DNA of 9,607 nt from Chromobacteriaceae bacterium (lineage in GTDB: Bacteria > Pseudomonadota > Gammaproteobacteria > Burkholderiales > Aquaspirillaceae), in NCBI GenBank assembly GCA_030151505.1, contig JASLDQ010000181.1:1-9607 (forward strand), read 5' to 3'. The notes beneath the pieces are model-generated. The model was given only the letters and a program-made list of their open reading frames with translations, did no database searches and was not told where the DNA came from. The translations under genes and the position numbers were made by a program. Below are positions 1 through 8,333 of this stretch, in pieces. Within the stretch, counting starts at the first letter, position 1. Each line of letters opens with the position of its first letter.

Positions 1-976
1 TGAGCGCTTCCTTTTTCAGTACCTTGCCGATCACCTGGCTGGCGACGGTGTCGGGCAGGCTGGCGGCCACCGCCAGCGCGATCGCGCCGGTGCCGGTGTA
101 GGCGTGGTGCAGTTTGCCCATCGACAGGATGCGAGCCTCCAGATGGCGGCCTTCGGCGCGCGGCGGCGACAGGAAGGAAATCTTCGGCGTGGCCGGCCGC
201 TCGCGGCTGGCGGTGTCGAGATCCGGGCTCAATCCCATGGCCACCGCGCCGGACGCGCGCAGATGTTCCAGCGTGGCCAGCATGGCGTCATCCAGCTCCG
301 CCGCGGTCTCGTCGCCGCGCAGGCCGAGGTCGGCCGCCGCCACGAACACGGTCGGGTTGCCGGCGTCGATCAGGGTGGCGGTAATCTCGCCGCCGTCGGG
401 CAGGACGAGCACGTCGGTGCGCTTGCCGGTCGGGAACAGCTTGCCCGCCGATCCGCCGGCCGGGTCGAGAAAGCGCAGGGTGATGGGGGCGGCCGGGAAG
501 GCGACCCCGTCGATGGAAAAATCGCCGGCCCACACCGGCTGGCCGTGGCGGACATCCAGTTCGGCGACGATCTTCTTGCCGATGTTGGCCTGCCAGATGT
601 GCACTTCGGCGCGGCCGTCGGCTGGCGTGGCGAGCTTTTCCAGCAGCGCGAACACCGGCACGGCGGCGCTGAGGTTGCCGCAATTGCCGGACCAGTCGAT
701 CAGGGCGTCGGCGATTGCGACGTGGCCGAACAGGTAGTCGATGTGGCAGTCCTCGCGGCTGGAGGCCGACAGGATCACCACCTTGCTGGTGCTGGAAATG
801 CCGGTGCCCAGCCCGTCGATCTGGCGGCCGTAGGGGTCGGGGCTGCCGATGGCGCGCAGCAGCAGTTGCTGGCACAGCTCGGGGTCGTCGGGCAGCGCGT
901 CGGCGCGGAAGAACAGGCCCTTGCTGGTGCCGCCGCGCATCAGGGTGGCGGGCAGGCGATGGATGGTGTGCGTCAT
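1..976 (-). CDS. prpF: PrpF family protein, likely 2-methylaconitate cis-trans isomerase (C-terminus off the left edge)
   Basis: The reading frame runs from ATG at 976 to the window edge without a stop, giving 325 codons. Family members are about 390-397 residues, so roughly 65-70 residues are missing, including the usual C-terminal GHPSG-type motif. The N-terminal LRGGTSKG-type motif (here [11 protein letters not shown], residues 13-23), [13 protein letters not shown] (43-55), SSTSK (61-65) and DWSGNCGN (94-101) are all family signatures. Known PrpF has a diaminopimelate-epimerase fold and a conserved Lys and Cys near the active site; Lys65 and Cys99 are the likely equivalents. In the 2-methylcitrate cycle PrpF isomerises the product of AcnD to cis-2-methylaconitate in the cytoplasm. 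The start overlaps the cca stop as ATGA, so translation is probably coupled; its own Shine-Dalgarno is weak. No prpB, prpC or acnD lies in the window, so a related tautomerase role (GalD/LigU-like) remains possible. Family assignment is firm; the exact substrate is inference. Confidence 0.85.
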   Translation of the reverse strand, partial: MTHTIHRLPATLMRGGTSKGLFFRADALPDDPELCQQLLLRAIGSPDPYGRQIDGLGTGISSTSKVVILSASSREDCHIDYLFGHVAIADALIDWSGNCGNLSAAVPVFALLEKLATPADGRAEVHIWQANIGKKIVAELDVRHGQPVWAGDFSIDGVAFPAAPITLRFLDPAGGSAGKLFPTGKRTDVLVLPDGGEITATLIDAGNPTVFVAAADLGLRGDETAAELDDAMLATLEHLRASGAVAMGLSPDLDTASRERPATPKISFLSPPRAEGRHLEARILSMGKLHHAYTGTGAIALAVAASLPDTVASQVIGKVLKKEAL

Positions 977-2190
977 GCGAGCTTCTTTTTGGCCGACTCG
1001 ATGGCCGCCACGCGGGCGGCGTCGACGAGGACGGGGATTTGTCGGGGTTCGGGGGCGGATTTGGCGACGGCGCCGGCATCGACCGCCAGCGCGGCGTCGA
1101 GCAGGGCCGCCAGATAATCCGCCTGCGGATAGTCGGCGTGTTCGAAAGTCAACCGGCCGCGGCAGTCGGCGCGGCAGGCGGCGAGAAAATCGGCGAAACG
1201 CTGCGGCCGGCGCAGGGCGTCGGTATCGCGGAACAGCCGCAGCACCGTGTCGGCGCGCAGCTCGAAGGCACGATGGGCATGGGTGTGGAAACGCGCGGCG
1301 ATCAGCGCCTGATCGCGGCAGTCGGTCGGCACGCGGATGCGTTCGCACAGCGCGCGGATCGGTTCGATGCCGCGACTTTCGTGGCCGATGTGGCGCGGCA
1401 GTTCGCCGGCCGGCGTCAGCGCCTTGCCCAGATCGTGGCACAGCACGGCAAAGCGCGCCGGCAGGGGCAGGCCCTCGCGCGCGGCGGTATCGAGGCACAT
1501 CAGCGTATGCAGGCCGGTGTCCACCTCGGGGTGGTAGTCGGCCCGTTGCGGTACGCCGAACAGGGCGTCGATTTCGGGCATCACCCGCGCCAGCGCGCCG
1601 CAATCGCGCAGCACGCTGAACATGCGCGACGGCTCGGCTTCCATCAGGCCCTTGGCCATTTCCTGCCAGACACGCTCGGCCACCAGATGGTCGACTTCGC
1701 CGTCGTTCACCATGTGCCGCATCAGCGCCATGGTCTCGGGGGCGACGTCGAAGCCAAAGCGGGCGGCGAAGCGGGCCAGCCGTAGGATGCGGACCGGGTC
1801 CTCGATGAAGGCGTCGCTGACGTGGCGCAACAGGCGCCGGTCCAGATCGGCGCGGCCGTTGTAGGGGTCGATCAGCTCACCGTGCTCGTCCTCGGCCATC
1901 GCGTTGATGGTCAGGTCGCGGCGGGCGAGGTCCTGCTCCAGCGTCACGTCCGGCGCGGCGTAGAAATCGAAGCCGTGGTAGCCGCGCGCGGTCTTGCGCT
2001 CGGTGCGCGCCAGCGCGTATTCCTCCTGGGTGTCCGGGTGCAGGAAAACCGGGAAGTCCTTGCCGACCGGACGGAAGCCGGCCTTGCGCATCGCCTCCGG
2101 CGTTGCGCCCACCACCACCCAGTCGTGGTCGCGCACCGGCAGGCCCAGCAGGCGGTCGCGGACCGCGCCGCCGACGATGTAGGCCTTCAT
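973..2190 (-). CDS. cca: Multifunctional CCA tRNA nucleotidyltransferase with HD phosphohydrolase domain
   Basis: A 405-residue protein, close to the 412 residues of E. coli Cca. It adds or repairs the 3'-terminal CCA of tRNAs using CTP and ATP without a nucleic-acid template. The class II nucleotidyltransferase head is complete: VGGAVRD (6-12), the metal-binding pair Asp21 and Asp23 in [13 protein letters not shown] (90-99), DPYNG (108-112) and [12 protein letters not shown] (130-141). The C-terminal half has an HD domain with His252-Asp253 in LCHDLGK and a further His cluster FHTHAHR (301-307). In the gammaproteobacterial enzyme this domain gives 2',3'-cyclic phosphodiesterase, 2'-nucleotidase and phosphatase activities, so those are likely here. 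The ATG at 2190 is supported by GGAG seven bases upstream (2198-2201) and by the GGAV motif starting near residue 7, as in the family. The ATG overlaps the stop of the NDUFA9-like gene, and its TGA overlaps the prpF ATG, so it is the middle gene of a translationally coupled trio. Confidence 0.97.
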   Translation of the reverse strand: MKAYIVGGAVRDRLLGLPVRDHDWVVVGATPEAMRKAGFRPVGKDFPVFLHPDTQEEYALARTERKTARGYHGFDFYAAPDVTLEQDLARRDLTINAMAEDEHGELIDPYNGRADLDRRLLRHVSDAFIEDPVRILRLARFAARFGFDVAPETMALMRHMVNDGEVDHLVAERVWQEMAKGLMEAEPSRMFSVLRDCGALARVMPEIDALFGVPQRADYHPEVDTGLHTLMCLDTAAREGLPLPARFAVLCHDLGKALTPAGELPRHIGHESRGIEPIRALCERIRVPTDCRDQALIAARFHTHAHRAFELRADTVLRLFRDTDALRRPQRFADFLAACRADCRGRLTFEHADYPQADYLAALLDAALAVDAGAVAKSAPEPRQIPVLVDAARVAAIESAKKKLA

Positions 2191-3134
2191 CGGTGTGCTC
2201 CGCTACGGTAGTCGTCATAGGCGGCGCGCGCGCCGTGGCCGGCCAGATACAGTGGCGCGACCGTTTCCAGCGCGGTCGGGGAGAAGCCGAGCGCCGCGAC
2301 CGGGAAGCCCGTCGCGCTGACGTTGTCGCGTCCGAGCGAACGCACGTTGTCGCGCGACAGCGGTGAATTCGGCAGGCATTCGAACAGCGCCGCCTGCAGC
2401 ATTGCCAAGCCGTGCGGCAGGCCGATCACCGGCCGGCGGTGGCCGGTCAGGCGGCCGACGTAGTCGACCAGCTGGCGCAGGGTGTAGGTCCTGGGGCCGG
2501 CCAGTTCGAAGGTCTGGCCGATGGTCGCCTCGCGGTCGAGGCAGGCGGCCACTGCGCGGGCCACGTCCTCCACCCACACCGGCTGGAAGCGCGTGTCAGC
2601 GCCGGCCATCGGCAGGAAGGGCGCAATCCGGAGCAGGCCGGCGAACATCGTCAGGAAGCTGTCGCCGCGACCGAACACCACCGATGGCCGCAGGATGGTC
2701 CAGTCCAGCCCGGAAGCCCGGACCAGCTCCTCGGCGCTGGCCTTGGTCTGCTGGTAGTCCGACGGCGCGTCGGCCGCCGCGCCCAGCGCGGAAATGTGCA
2801 CCAGCCGCTTCACGCCAACGCGCTGGCAGGCCTGGATGACCTTTTGCGTCAGGCCGACGTGGACTCGTTCGAAGGTGGCGCGGCTGCCGTGCAAGATGCC
2901 GACCATGTTGACCACTGCGTCGTGGCCGGCGAGGAAGGTCGCCAGCGCCGCGTCGTCGTGCACATTGCATTCGATCAGGTCGGTCTGCGGCAGCAGGATG
3001 AAACGGTCCTTGCTGCGTTCGCGCCGGCGGGTGGCGACGCTGACGGACTTGCCGTCATCGCACAGCCGGGCCGCGATATAGCTGCCGATGAAACCGCTGC
3101 CGCCGATCAGGGCGATTTTTTCGATAGTGGGCAT
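2187..3134 (-). CDS. Complex I NDUFA9-like NAD(P)-binding SDR family protein
   Basis: A 315-residue atypical/extended short-chain dehydrogenase. The N-terminal Rossmann fold has the dinucleotide motif GGSGFIG (11-17), followed by the acidic DLIECNVHD stretch (52-60), NMVGI (76-80), HISALGA (113-119) and a YxxxK pair at Tyr127 and Lys131. ILRPSVVFG (147-155) is the strand typical of NDUFA9-like and NmrA-like members. No signal peptide or membrane segment is evident. Bacterial relatives are annotated after the mitochondrial complex I accessory subunit NDUFA9 or as NAD(P)H-binding or epimerase-like proteins; their substrate is generally unknown, so I do not assign a reaction. The Tyr and Lys suggest catalysis is possible. 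It is the first gene of a trio with cca and prpF, its TGA overlapping the cca ATG. The upstream Shine-Dalgarno (GAGACC region) is weak. I saw no better in-frame start: the Rossmann strand begins at residue 6, as expected for the family. Confidence 0.88.
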   Translation of the reverse strand: MPTIEKIALIGGSGFIGSYIAARLCDDGKSVSVATRRRERSKDRFILLPQTDLIECNVHDDAALATFLAGHDAVVNMVGILHGSRATFERVHVGLTQKVIQACQRVGVKRLVHISALGAAADAPSDYQQTKASAEELVRASGLDWTILRPSVVFGRGDSFLTMFAGLLRIAPFLPMAGADTRFQPVWVEDVARAVAACLDREATIGQTFELAGPRTYTLRQLVDYVGRLTGHRRPVIGLPHGLAMLQAALFECLPNSPLSRDNVRSLGRDNVSATGFPVAALGFSPTALETVAPLYLAGHGARAAYDDYRSGAHR

Positions 3135-3390
3135 GATGGTCTCGATAGTCTGTGCCGCCCGATTCCGTCGGAACGGAGCAAGGTCGGCGTGTGCGGGAGA
3201 AAAGCGTCCTTCATGGTTCTACAACATCGGGACGGTGGCGAAAGCTTGCGCCGATGCGCGTGGCGCCCGAGATCCGATTGTCGCGCGTCTCAGGCGTGGC
3301 ATGCCGGACTCGGGCGGCGGAAGCCGGGCGGGTTCGTCCGACCGGTTCCGCCAGCCGTCGCTGGTTGGGGCCGAGGCGCGGCCGGCCCGC
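3135..3390. other. Non-coding gap between slt and the NDUFA9-like gene
   Basis: This 256-base stretch has no credible gene: open frames crossing it are extensions of shadows of slt or of the NDUFA9-like gene. It should hold the 3' end of the slt transcript and a promoter for the NDUFA9-cca-prpF unit, but I could not find a convincing -35/-10 pair on the minus strand. It contains small inverted repeats: TCCGT-N4-ACGGA near 3165-3178, CCAGC-CGTC-GCTGG at 3351-3364, and the larger one listed at 3368-3388. Confidence 0.5.
3368..3388 (-). terminator. Possible GC-rich terminator hairpin just after slt
   Basis: GGGCCG-N9-CGGCCC forms a perfect 6-bp inverted repeat that starts two bases past the slt stop codon. 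A second small stem (3351-3364) follows in the direction of transcription. There is no T-tract on the minus strand after either stem, so this is not a classical rho-independent terminator. It may be a 3'-end protecting stem or simply chance in GC-rich DNA. Confidence 0.3.
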
Positions 3391-5313
3391 TTATTCTCCG
3401 CCAGACGGATCGGCCGGGCCGTTGGCCGCGGGGCGGCCGCTGCTGCGGGCCGGGATGACGCCCAGGCGCTCTTTCAGGGTGATACGGCTATGACCGAAAA
3501 CCATCGCGTAGTGCATCGCGTTGCCCATCACTTTTTGCACGTAGTCGCGGGTTTCGGTGAAAGGGATGGTCTCGGCCCAGATCGCCCCTTCCAGCGGGCG
3601 GCTGTCCTGCCAGGCGCGGGCGCGGCCGGGGCCGGCGTTGTAGGCGGCGGTGGCCATGGTGGTCTGGCCGTCCAGCCGGTCGTAGGTGTAACGCAGATAC
3701 CAGGTGCCGAGCTGGATGTTGGTGCCGATGTCGTTGGCCGAGAAGCTGCCCATGCCGATCTTGCCGGCGATCCAGCGCGCGGTGGCCGGCATCACCTGCA
3801 TCAGCCCGGTGGCGCCGACGCCGGAGCGGGCGATGTGGACGAAACGGCTTTCCTGCCGGATCAGGCCGTAAATCCACGCTTCGTCCAGATTGAGCTGGCG
3901 GGCGTAGCTGCGGGTGATGTCGCGGTAGGGCGACAGGTAGCGCAACTCCCAGTCGTGGACGGCCTTGGTGCGGTCGGCGCTGTAGATCGCCATGTCGTAG
4001 AAGTTGGCCTGCCGCGCCACTTCGGCGGCGGTGATCAGGAACTGGTCGTCGCGGTCGCGCATGGCCCAGCGCCATTCACGCTTGGCGTCCTCGCGCAGTT
4101 CGGGGCGCTGGTAACGGTTGGCAATGTCGAACAGGGCCAGGGCGCGGGCGATGGCCGGCTGCTTGCGCATAGTGGCCAGATCGCGGTCGCCGGGCTTCCA
4201 CTGGTCGCCCTTGGCGCTCAGCACGTTGCCCAGTTCCTCGCGGGCGAGCAGGCCGTAATAGCCGTAGGCGTCGCTGGCCTTGACCAGCCAGGTGTTGGCG
4301 CCGGGCTGGCCCCGTTCCTTCAGCGCCCGGCCGCGCCAGTACAGCCAGTCGGCATCGTCGGCCAGCGCCGCCGGCATCTGCTCGATCACCTGCTGCACCA
4401 GGTCCCAGCGGCCTTCGCGCAGGGCCGCGCGCGCCCACCGTTCCCACTGGTCGTTGTTCAGTTGCGTCGTGTCGGCGCGGGAGTAGGCGTCCAGCGCGGT
4501 CGGCATCGCCAACTTGCGGGCGGCGGCGAGGCCGAGCTGGCCCCAGGCGTAGCCGGCATCGCGGCGGCCGATGCGGCCCTCGAGGGCGACGAGTTCGCTG
4601 CGGGCGGCGTCGATATTGCTGCGGGCGGTCTGCTGTACCGCATACAGGCGCAGCTCGCGCCCGGCCGGCGAGGATGGATCGGCGGCGCCCGGCTTGCCGA
4701 TCTGGGCGGCGGTCAGCGGCGTGGCGGTGCGGCCGGACAGCGTGCGCGCGGCGGTGAGCTGGTTGGCGGTGAGCAAGAGGCGGATGCGCGCCCAGATGTC
4801 GTCCTGGCTGATCTTGCCGCTGGCGAGCAGCACGTCGTTGAGCATGTTGCAGCCGGCCGGCGCGGCACGGCCGCTGAACCAGCGGGCGCGGGCGTCCTGC
4901 CAGGCGGCGGGCTCGTTGAGGTTCTGGGTGCGGTTGACGAGGTCGTAGCAGCTGACGTCCTCGTCGCGCATCACGGCCGGCAGCTTGGCGTACTCCTGCG
5001 CAAAATCGCCCCACAGCTGGTTCTTGCCCAGCCGCTTGAGCCAGTCGCGCCGCAACAGTTCGGCCAGCGGCCCGTCGGCATAGGTCTGCAGGAAGTCGCG
5101 CACCTCGGCGGCGCTGGCGGTGTCGAGATTGCGGCTGAGCAGCCAGTAGCGCGGGTAGGGCGCCAGCAGGTCGTCGCGGGTGGCGGAGACGGCCTGCTGC
5201 AGCGCGGTCTGGCTGTTGCTGCGGAAGGCATCGCGGGCGGCGACGATGTCGCTGTCGGCGGCAAAGACGGGGGTGCTGGCGAGGGCGGCCAGCATCAGGA
5301 CCAGTTTCTTCAT
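3391..5313 (-). CDS. slt: Soluble lytic murein transglycosylase (Slt70 type)
   Basis: A 640-residue periplasmic enzyme that cleaves the MurNAc-GlcNAc bond of peptidoglycan with formation of 1,6-anhydro-MurNAc. The ATG at 5313 opens a textbook signal peptide, MKKLVLMLAALASTPVFA, with probable cleavage before ADSD. A GTG at 5382 would add 23 residues ahead of the signal and is rejected. Residues of roughly 25-450 are alpha-helical and rich in W, R, L and A, matching the superhelical U and linker domains of Slt70. The C-terminal goose-lysozyme-like SLT domain has IRQESRF with catalytic Glu488, GLMQVMPATA (503-512), AYNAGPGR (557-564) and TETRDYVQKV (586-595). Cys122 and Cys155 could form a disulfide in the periplasm. 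A Pro/Gly/Ser-rich tail of about 20 residues follows the domain. It lies 73 bases after trkH on the same strand and has a poor Shine-Dalgarno and no clear own promoter, so read-through from trkAH is plausible. Confidence 0.96.
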   Translation of the reverse strand: MKKLVLMLAALASTPVFAADSDIVAARDAFRSNSQTALQQAVSATRDDLLAPYPRYWLLSRNLDTASAAEVRDFLQTYADGPLAELLRRDWLKRLGKNQLWGDFAQEYAKLPAVMRDEDVSCYDLVNRTQNLNEPAAWQDARARWFSGRAAPAGCNMLNDVLLASGKISQDDIWARIRLLLTANQLTAARTLSGRTATPLTAAQIGKPGAADPSSPAGRELRLYAVQQTARSNIDAARSELVALEGRIGRRDAGYAWGQLGLAAARKLAMPTALDAYSRADTTQLNNDQWERWARAALREGRWDLVQQVIEQMPAALADDADWLYWRGRALKERGQPGANTWLVKASDAYGYYGLLAREELGNVLSAKGDQWKPGDRDLATMRKQPAIARALALFDIANRYQRPELREDAKREWRWAMRDRDDQFLITAAEVARQANFYDMAIYSADRTKAVHDWELRYLSPYRDITRSYARQLNLDEAWIYGLIRQESRFVHIARSGVGATGLMQVMPATARWIAGKIGMGSFSANDIGTNIQLGTWYLRYTYDRLDGQTTMATAAYNAGPGRARAWQDSRPLEGAIWAETIPFTETRDYVQKVMGNAMHYAMVFGHSRITLKERLGVIPARSSGRPAANGPADPSGGE

Positions 5314-5333
5314 GACGGTATGAGGCTTTCTGT

Positions 5334-5351
5334 CACCGGCCTGGGCCGGTG
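5334..5351. repeat. Perfect inverted repeat in the trkH-slt gap
   Basis: CACCGGCC-TG-GGCCGGTG is a perfect 8-bp inverted repeat (in RNA more likely a 7-bp stem with a 4-base loop). It lies 20 bases upstream of the slt start. A second perfect palindrome, CGGATATCCG (5356-5365), sits five bases further upstream. No T-run follows on the minus strand, so a terminator is unlikely. It could slow or attenuate read-through into slt, shape the slt leader, or be a binding site. Confidence 0.55.
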
Positions 5352-5386
5352 GTTGCGGATATCCGGGTACAACATCAAACACGGCG

Positions 5387-6841
5387 TCATTTGCGCCAGA
5401 ACGCCGGACTGGCGAGGATCAGCAGGGTGAAAATTTCCAGCCGGCCCAGCAGCATCAAGAGCGAGCCGGTCCAAGTCTGAAAGTCGTTGAGCACGGCAAA
5501 GGACGAGGACGGTCCGACCTCGCCCAGTCCCACCCCGGTATTGTTGAGGCAGGCGATCATGGTGGTAAAGGCCGTCAGGAGGTCCAGCCCGCTGACCATG
5601 AACACGAAAGTGAACAGCACCATGCAGAAGGCGTAGACGAGGATGAAGCTCATCACCGACTGCACCACGGCGGGCGGCAGCACGCTGCGGTTGAGTTTGA
5701 CCGGCGTCACCGCGCTCGGGTGCAGCAGCCTGACCATTTCGGAGGACACCTGCCGCACCAGAATCAGCACCCGCCCCATCTTGATGCCGCCGCCGGTCGA
5801 ACCGGTGCAGACGATGAAGGTGGACAGCAGCAGGATCCACAGCGACGCCGCCAGCGGCCAGCTGGAAAAATCGTAGGACACGAAGCCCGAGCCGGTGGCG
5901 ACCGACACGAGATTGAACGCCACCATCCGCGCCACGGTCGGCAGGTCCTGCCCGCTTTGCGGGCCGAGGTAGATCACCAGGCCGACGAAGCTCGCGCCCA
6001 GCACCAAGAGCATGGCGACGGCCTCGGCATCGCGCAGGTAGTGACGCAGGCTGCGGTTGCGGAAGGCGAGGAAGTGGTTGGCGAAGTTCATCGCGCTCAG
6101 CACCATGAACAGGATCATCACGCCTTCGATCGCGATCGAGTCGAAATAGCGGATGCTGTCGCCGCGCGAGGAAAAACCGCCCAGCGACAGGGTGGTGAAG
6201 CCGTGGCAGACCGCGTCGAACCAGCTCATGCCGGCCAGCCGCAGGCAGACGATGCAGGCCGCCGTCAGCACCGAATACGACAGCCACAGGTTCTTGGCGG
6301 TGTGCATGATGCGCGGGGTGAGCTTGTTGTCCTTCATCGGGCCGGGCATTTCGGCCTTGTAGAGCTGCATTCCGCCCACCCCCAGCAGCGGCAGCACCGC
6401 CACCGCCAGCACGATGATCCCCATGCCGCCCAGCCAGCTGAGGAAGTGGCGCCAGAAGTTGATCGCCGGCGGCAGGTTGTCGATGTCGCTCAACACCGAC
6501 GCGCCGGTGGTGGTCAGCCCGCTCATCGCCTCGAAATAGGCGTGCGCCAGCCCGATGCCGGGGAAGTGCAGCAGGAAGGGCAGGGTGGCGGTGGCGGCAA
6601 AGCCGCCCCACACCAGCGCAACCAGAATGAAACCGTCGCGCGGCTTGAGCTCGCGCTCGAAGCGGCGGGTGGCGGCCCAGGTGAACAGCCCTAGCGCGAG
6701 GCCGGCCACCATCGACACGATGAAGGTGTCCAGCGTGCCGTCGCGGTACCATAGCGACACCGCCGCCGGCACCACGAAGGACACGGCGAACAGCATCACC
6801 AGCTTGCTGAACACATGCAGAATCGGCAACAGCTTCTGCAT
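5387..6841 (-). CDS. trkH: Trk system potassium uptake protein TrkH (K+-translocating subunit)
   Basis: A 484-residue inner-membrane protein, almost the same length as characterised TrkH (about 485). It is hydrophobic throughout and carries the four pore-loop repeats of the SKT superfamily. The selectivity-filter glycines lie in LTTTGAS (Gly113), TLSLGGFS (Gly221), VATGSGF (Gly317) and NNTGVG (Gly436). The glycine-rich segment CTGSTGGGIKMG (345-356) corresponds to the intramembrane loop under the filter that gates the pore in known structures. GRLEIFTLLIL (466-476) with Arg468 is the conserved last helix. TrkH forms a dimer with a TrkA ring on the cytoplasmic side. The ATG overlaps the trkA stop by one base (TGATG), a strong sign of translational coupling and of equal production of both subunits. 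The stop at 5387 leaves a 73-base gap before slt. Confidence 0.97.
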   Translation of the reverse strand: MQKLLPILHVFSKLVMLFAVSFVVPAAVSLWYRDGTLDTFIVSMVAGLALGLFTWAATRRFERELKPRDGFILVALVWGGFAATATLPFLLHFPGIGLAHAYFEAMSGLTTTGASVLSDIDNLPPAINFWRHFLSWLGGMGIIVLAVAVLPLLGVGGMQLYKAEMPGPMKDNKLTPRIMHTAKNLWLSYSVLTAACIVCLRLAGMSWFDAVCHGFTTLSLGGFSSRGDSIRYFDSIAIEGVMILFMVLSAMNFANHFLAFRNRSLRHYLRDAEAVAMLLVLGASFVGLVIYLGPQSGQDLPTVARMVAFNLVSVATGSGFVSYDFSSWPLAASLWILLLSTFIVCTGSTGGGIKMGRVLILVRQVSSEMVRLLHPSAVTPVKLNRSVLPPAVVQSVMSFILVYAFCMVLFTFVFMVSGLDLLTAFTTMIACLNNTGVGLGEVGPSSSFAVLNDFQTWTGSLLMLLGRLEIFTLLILASPAFWRK

Positions 6842-8214
6842 CAGAAGAATCCCAGCTTCACTTCGAGCATCTTGCCCATTTCATGCACCAGTCGCGTGCG
6901 GCCGACGAACACGATCAGGTGGTCGCCGCTTTCGATCACCAGATCGTGGTGGCCCATCAGCACCTGTTCGCCGCGGATGACCGCGTTGATGTAGCAGCCC
7001 TGCGGCAGGCTGAGCTCGTCGATGCGGCGGCCGACCAGGCGGGAGGTCTTGCGGTCGCCGTGCACGATGGCTTCGAGCGCTTCGGCCTTGCCGCGCCGCA
7101 GCGGGTGGACCGCCTCGATGTCGCCCCGGCGGATGTAGGCCAGGATGGAGCCGATGGTGGACTGGTGCGGCGACATCACCACGTCGAGGCGATGGCCCTG
7201 CAGCAGGCCGACGTAGCTGGAGCGGTTGACCAGCGCGATGACGCGGCGCGCGCCCAGCTGCTTGGCCAGCAGCGCCGACATGATGTTGTCCTCGTCGTCG
7301 TTGGTCAGCGCGCAGAACACATCCATCTCGTCGATGTTTTCCTGCTCGAGCAGTTCCTCGTCGGTGGCCTGGCCGTTGAGCACCAGCGTGTCGTTGAGCG
7401 CGCCGGTCAGCCATTCGCAGCGGTCGCGCCGCTTCTCGACGATCTTGACTTCGTAGTCGTCCTCCAGCCGGCTGGCGAGGCGATAGCCGATGTTGCCGCC
7501 GCCGGCGATCATCACCCGCTTGATCGGGCGGGGGCTGGCGCGCAGCTCGCGCAGGATGGCGCGGATGTGCGGCTTGGCGGCGAGGAAGAACACCTCGTCG
7601 TTGTCCTGGATGACGGTCTTGGCGTCCGGCACGATCAGGCGGTCGTTGCGGTAAATGGCGCAGATGCGGCAGTCGATTTCGGGCAGGTCGGAACGGATCT
7701 GCTGCAGGGGCTTGCCGACCAGTAGCCCGCCGGTGTGGGCGCGCACCAGCACCAGCTGGGCGCGGCCGCCGGCAAAGTCCAGCACCCGCAGCGCGCCGGG
7801 GTATTCGAACAGCTGGTAGAGATCGTCGGTGACGATCTGTTCCGGACAGATGATGGTTTCGACGCCGAACAGGGCCAGCGCCTTGCGCTGGTCATACTCG
7901 ACATAATCGGCCGCGCGCACCCGCGCGATGGTGGTCGGCGTGTTGAACAGGGTGCGGGCCAGCTTGCACGCGACCAGATTGGTTTCGTCCTCGCGCGTCA
8001 GCGCCAGCACCATGTCCGCGTCCAGCGCGCCGGCCGCTTCCAGCACCGAGGGATGCGCGGCGTTGCCGACGACGGTGCGGATGTCGAGCCAGTCCTGCAG
8101 GGGTTTGAGCAGGGCGGGATTGTTGTCGACCACGGTGATGTCATTGTCTTCGGATACCAGATTTTCCACCACGCTGGCGCCGACTTGTCCGCCGCCCAGA
8201 ACCAGAATTTTCAC
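6841..8214 (-). CDS. trkA: Trk system potassium transporter TrkA (cytoplasmic NAD-binding regulator)
   Basis: A 457-residue peripheral protein with the expected duplicated RCK layout. The first Rossmann domain has LGGGQVG (6-12) and Asp30 at the end of strand two for the nucleotide ribose; a first RCK-C domain covers about 140-220. The second Rossmann domain has IAGGGNIG (236-243) with Glu260 in the equivalent place, and a second RCK-C domain covers about 370-457. Both halves keep their glycine motifs, so both should bind nucleotide. In characterised systems NAD(H) and ATP or ADP binding to TrkA gates TrkH. The start is GTG at 8214: MKILVLGGG begins immediately, as in the family, and a nearby ATG at 8225 is out of frame. 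The Shine-Dalgarno (GGCGAG) is modest. The gene is followed without a gap by trkH and faces the peroxiredoxin gene across a divergent promoter region. Confidence 0.97.
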   Translation of the reverse strand: MKILVLGGGQVGASVVENLVSEDNDITVVDNNPALLKPLQDWLDIRTVVGNAAHPSVLEAAGALDADMVLALTREDETNLVACKLARTLFNTPTTIARVRAADYVEYDQRKALALFGVETIICPEQIVTDDLYQLFEYPGALRVLDFAGGRAQLVLVRAHTGGLLVGKPLQQIRSDLPEIDCRICAIYRNDRLIVPDAKTVIQDNDEVFFLAAKPHIRAILRELRASPRPIKRVMIAGGGNIGYRLASRLEDDYEVKIVEKRRDRCEWLTGALNDTLVLNGQATDEELLEQENIDEMDVFCALTNDDEDNIMSALLAKQLGARRVIALVNRSSYVGLLQGHRLDVVMSPHQSTIGSILAYIRRGDIEAVHPLRRGKAEALEAIVHGDRKTSRLVGRRIDELSLPQGCYINAVIRGEQVLMGHHDLVIESGDHLIVFVGRTRLVHEMGKMLEVKLGFF

Positions 8215-8249
8215 GTCTCGCCATTGCCTGCTGTGATTGCCCGAACGGC

Positions 8250-8279
8250 ATTTTACGCGAGGGATGTCGCAGAACAGAA
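8250..8279 (-). promoter_or_regulatory. Candidate sigma70 promoter for trkAH
   Basis: On the minus strand TAAAAT (8255-8250) is a five-of-six match to the -10 consensus. TTCTGT (8279-8274) lies 18 bases upstream as a weak -35. Transcription would start near 8243, giving a leader of about 28 bases before the GTG at 8214. The -35 is poor, so only the -10 is persuasive. Confidence 0.4.
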
Positions 8280-8294
8280 ATTACTGCCTATTCG

Positions 8295-8331
8295 ATAGTG
8301 ATCAGCAATCGATAATTTAATAACAATAAAT
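8295..8331 (+). promoter_or_regulatory. Possible OxyR-like operator upstream of the peroxiredoxin gene
   Basis: OxyR sites are four tetranucleotides, ATAG, CTAT, ATAG, CTAT, each separated by seven bases. Here, in exact register, stand ATAG (8295-8298), CAAT (8306-8309), TTAA (8317-8320) and AAAT (8328-8331), a total of 11 of 16 positions. The first half is good and the second half degenerate. The element overlaps the candidate -35, where OxyR normally activates. AT-richness raises the chance of a random match, so this is tentative. Confidence 0.3.
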
Positions 8332-8333
8332 TA
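8313..8333. repeat. AT-only inverted repeat in the divergent promoter region
   Basis: TAATTTA-N7-TAAATTA is a perfect 7-bp inverted repeat with a seven-base spacer (arms 8313-8319 and 8327-8333). It has the T-N11-A type dyad seen at LysR-family regulator sites and lies over the -35 and spacer of the rightward promoter. It could be an operator, or a by-product of the AT-rich stretch. Confidence 0.45.

Noticed and set aside
288..1079. A 263-codon minus-strand frame across prpF
   Set aside because: It is a Pro/Arg-rich shadow of the true prpF frame, which starts at 976 and runs off the window.
3368..3388. Classical rho-independent terminator for slt
   Set aside because: A stem is present but no T-tract follows on the minus strand, so it is listed only as a low-confidence candidate.
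5314..5382. Upstream GTG start for slt adding 23 residues
   Set aside because: The extension precedes a complete signal peptide starting at 5313 and is Pro-rich without family similarity that I recognise.
3088..5430. A 780-codon plus-strand open frame antisense to slt, and similar long plus-strand frames over prpF, cca and trkA
   Set aside because: They are mirror frames of well-recognised minus-strand genes in GC-rich DNA. Their translations are Gly/Ala/Val-rich without recognisable domains.
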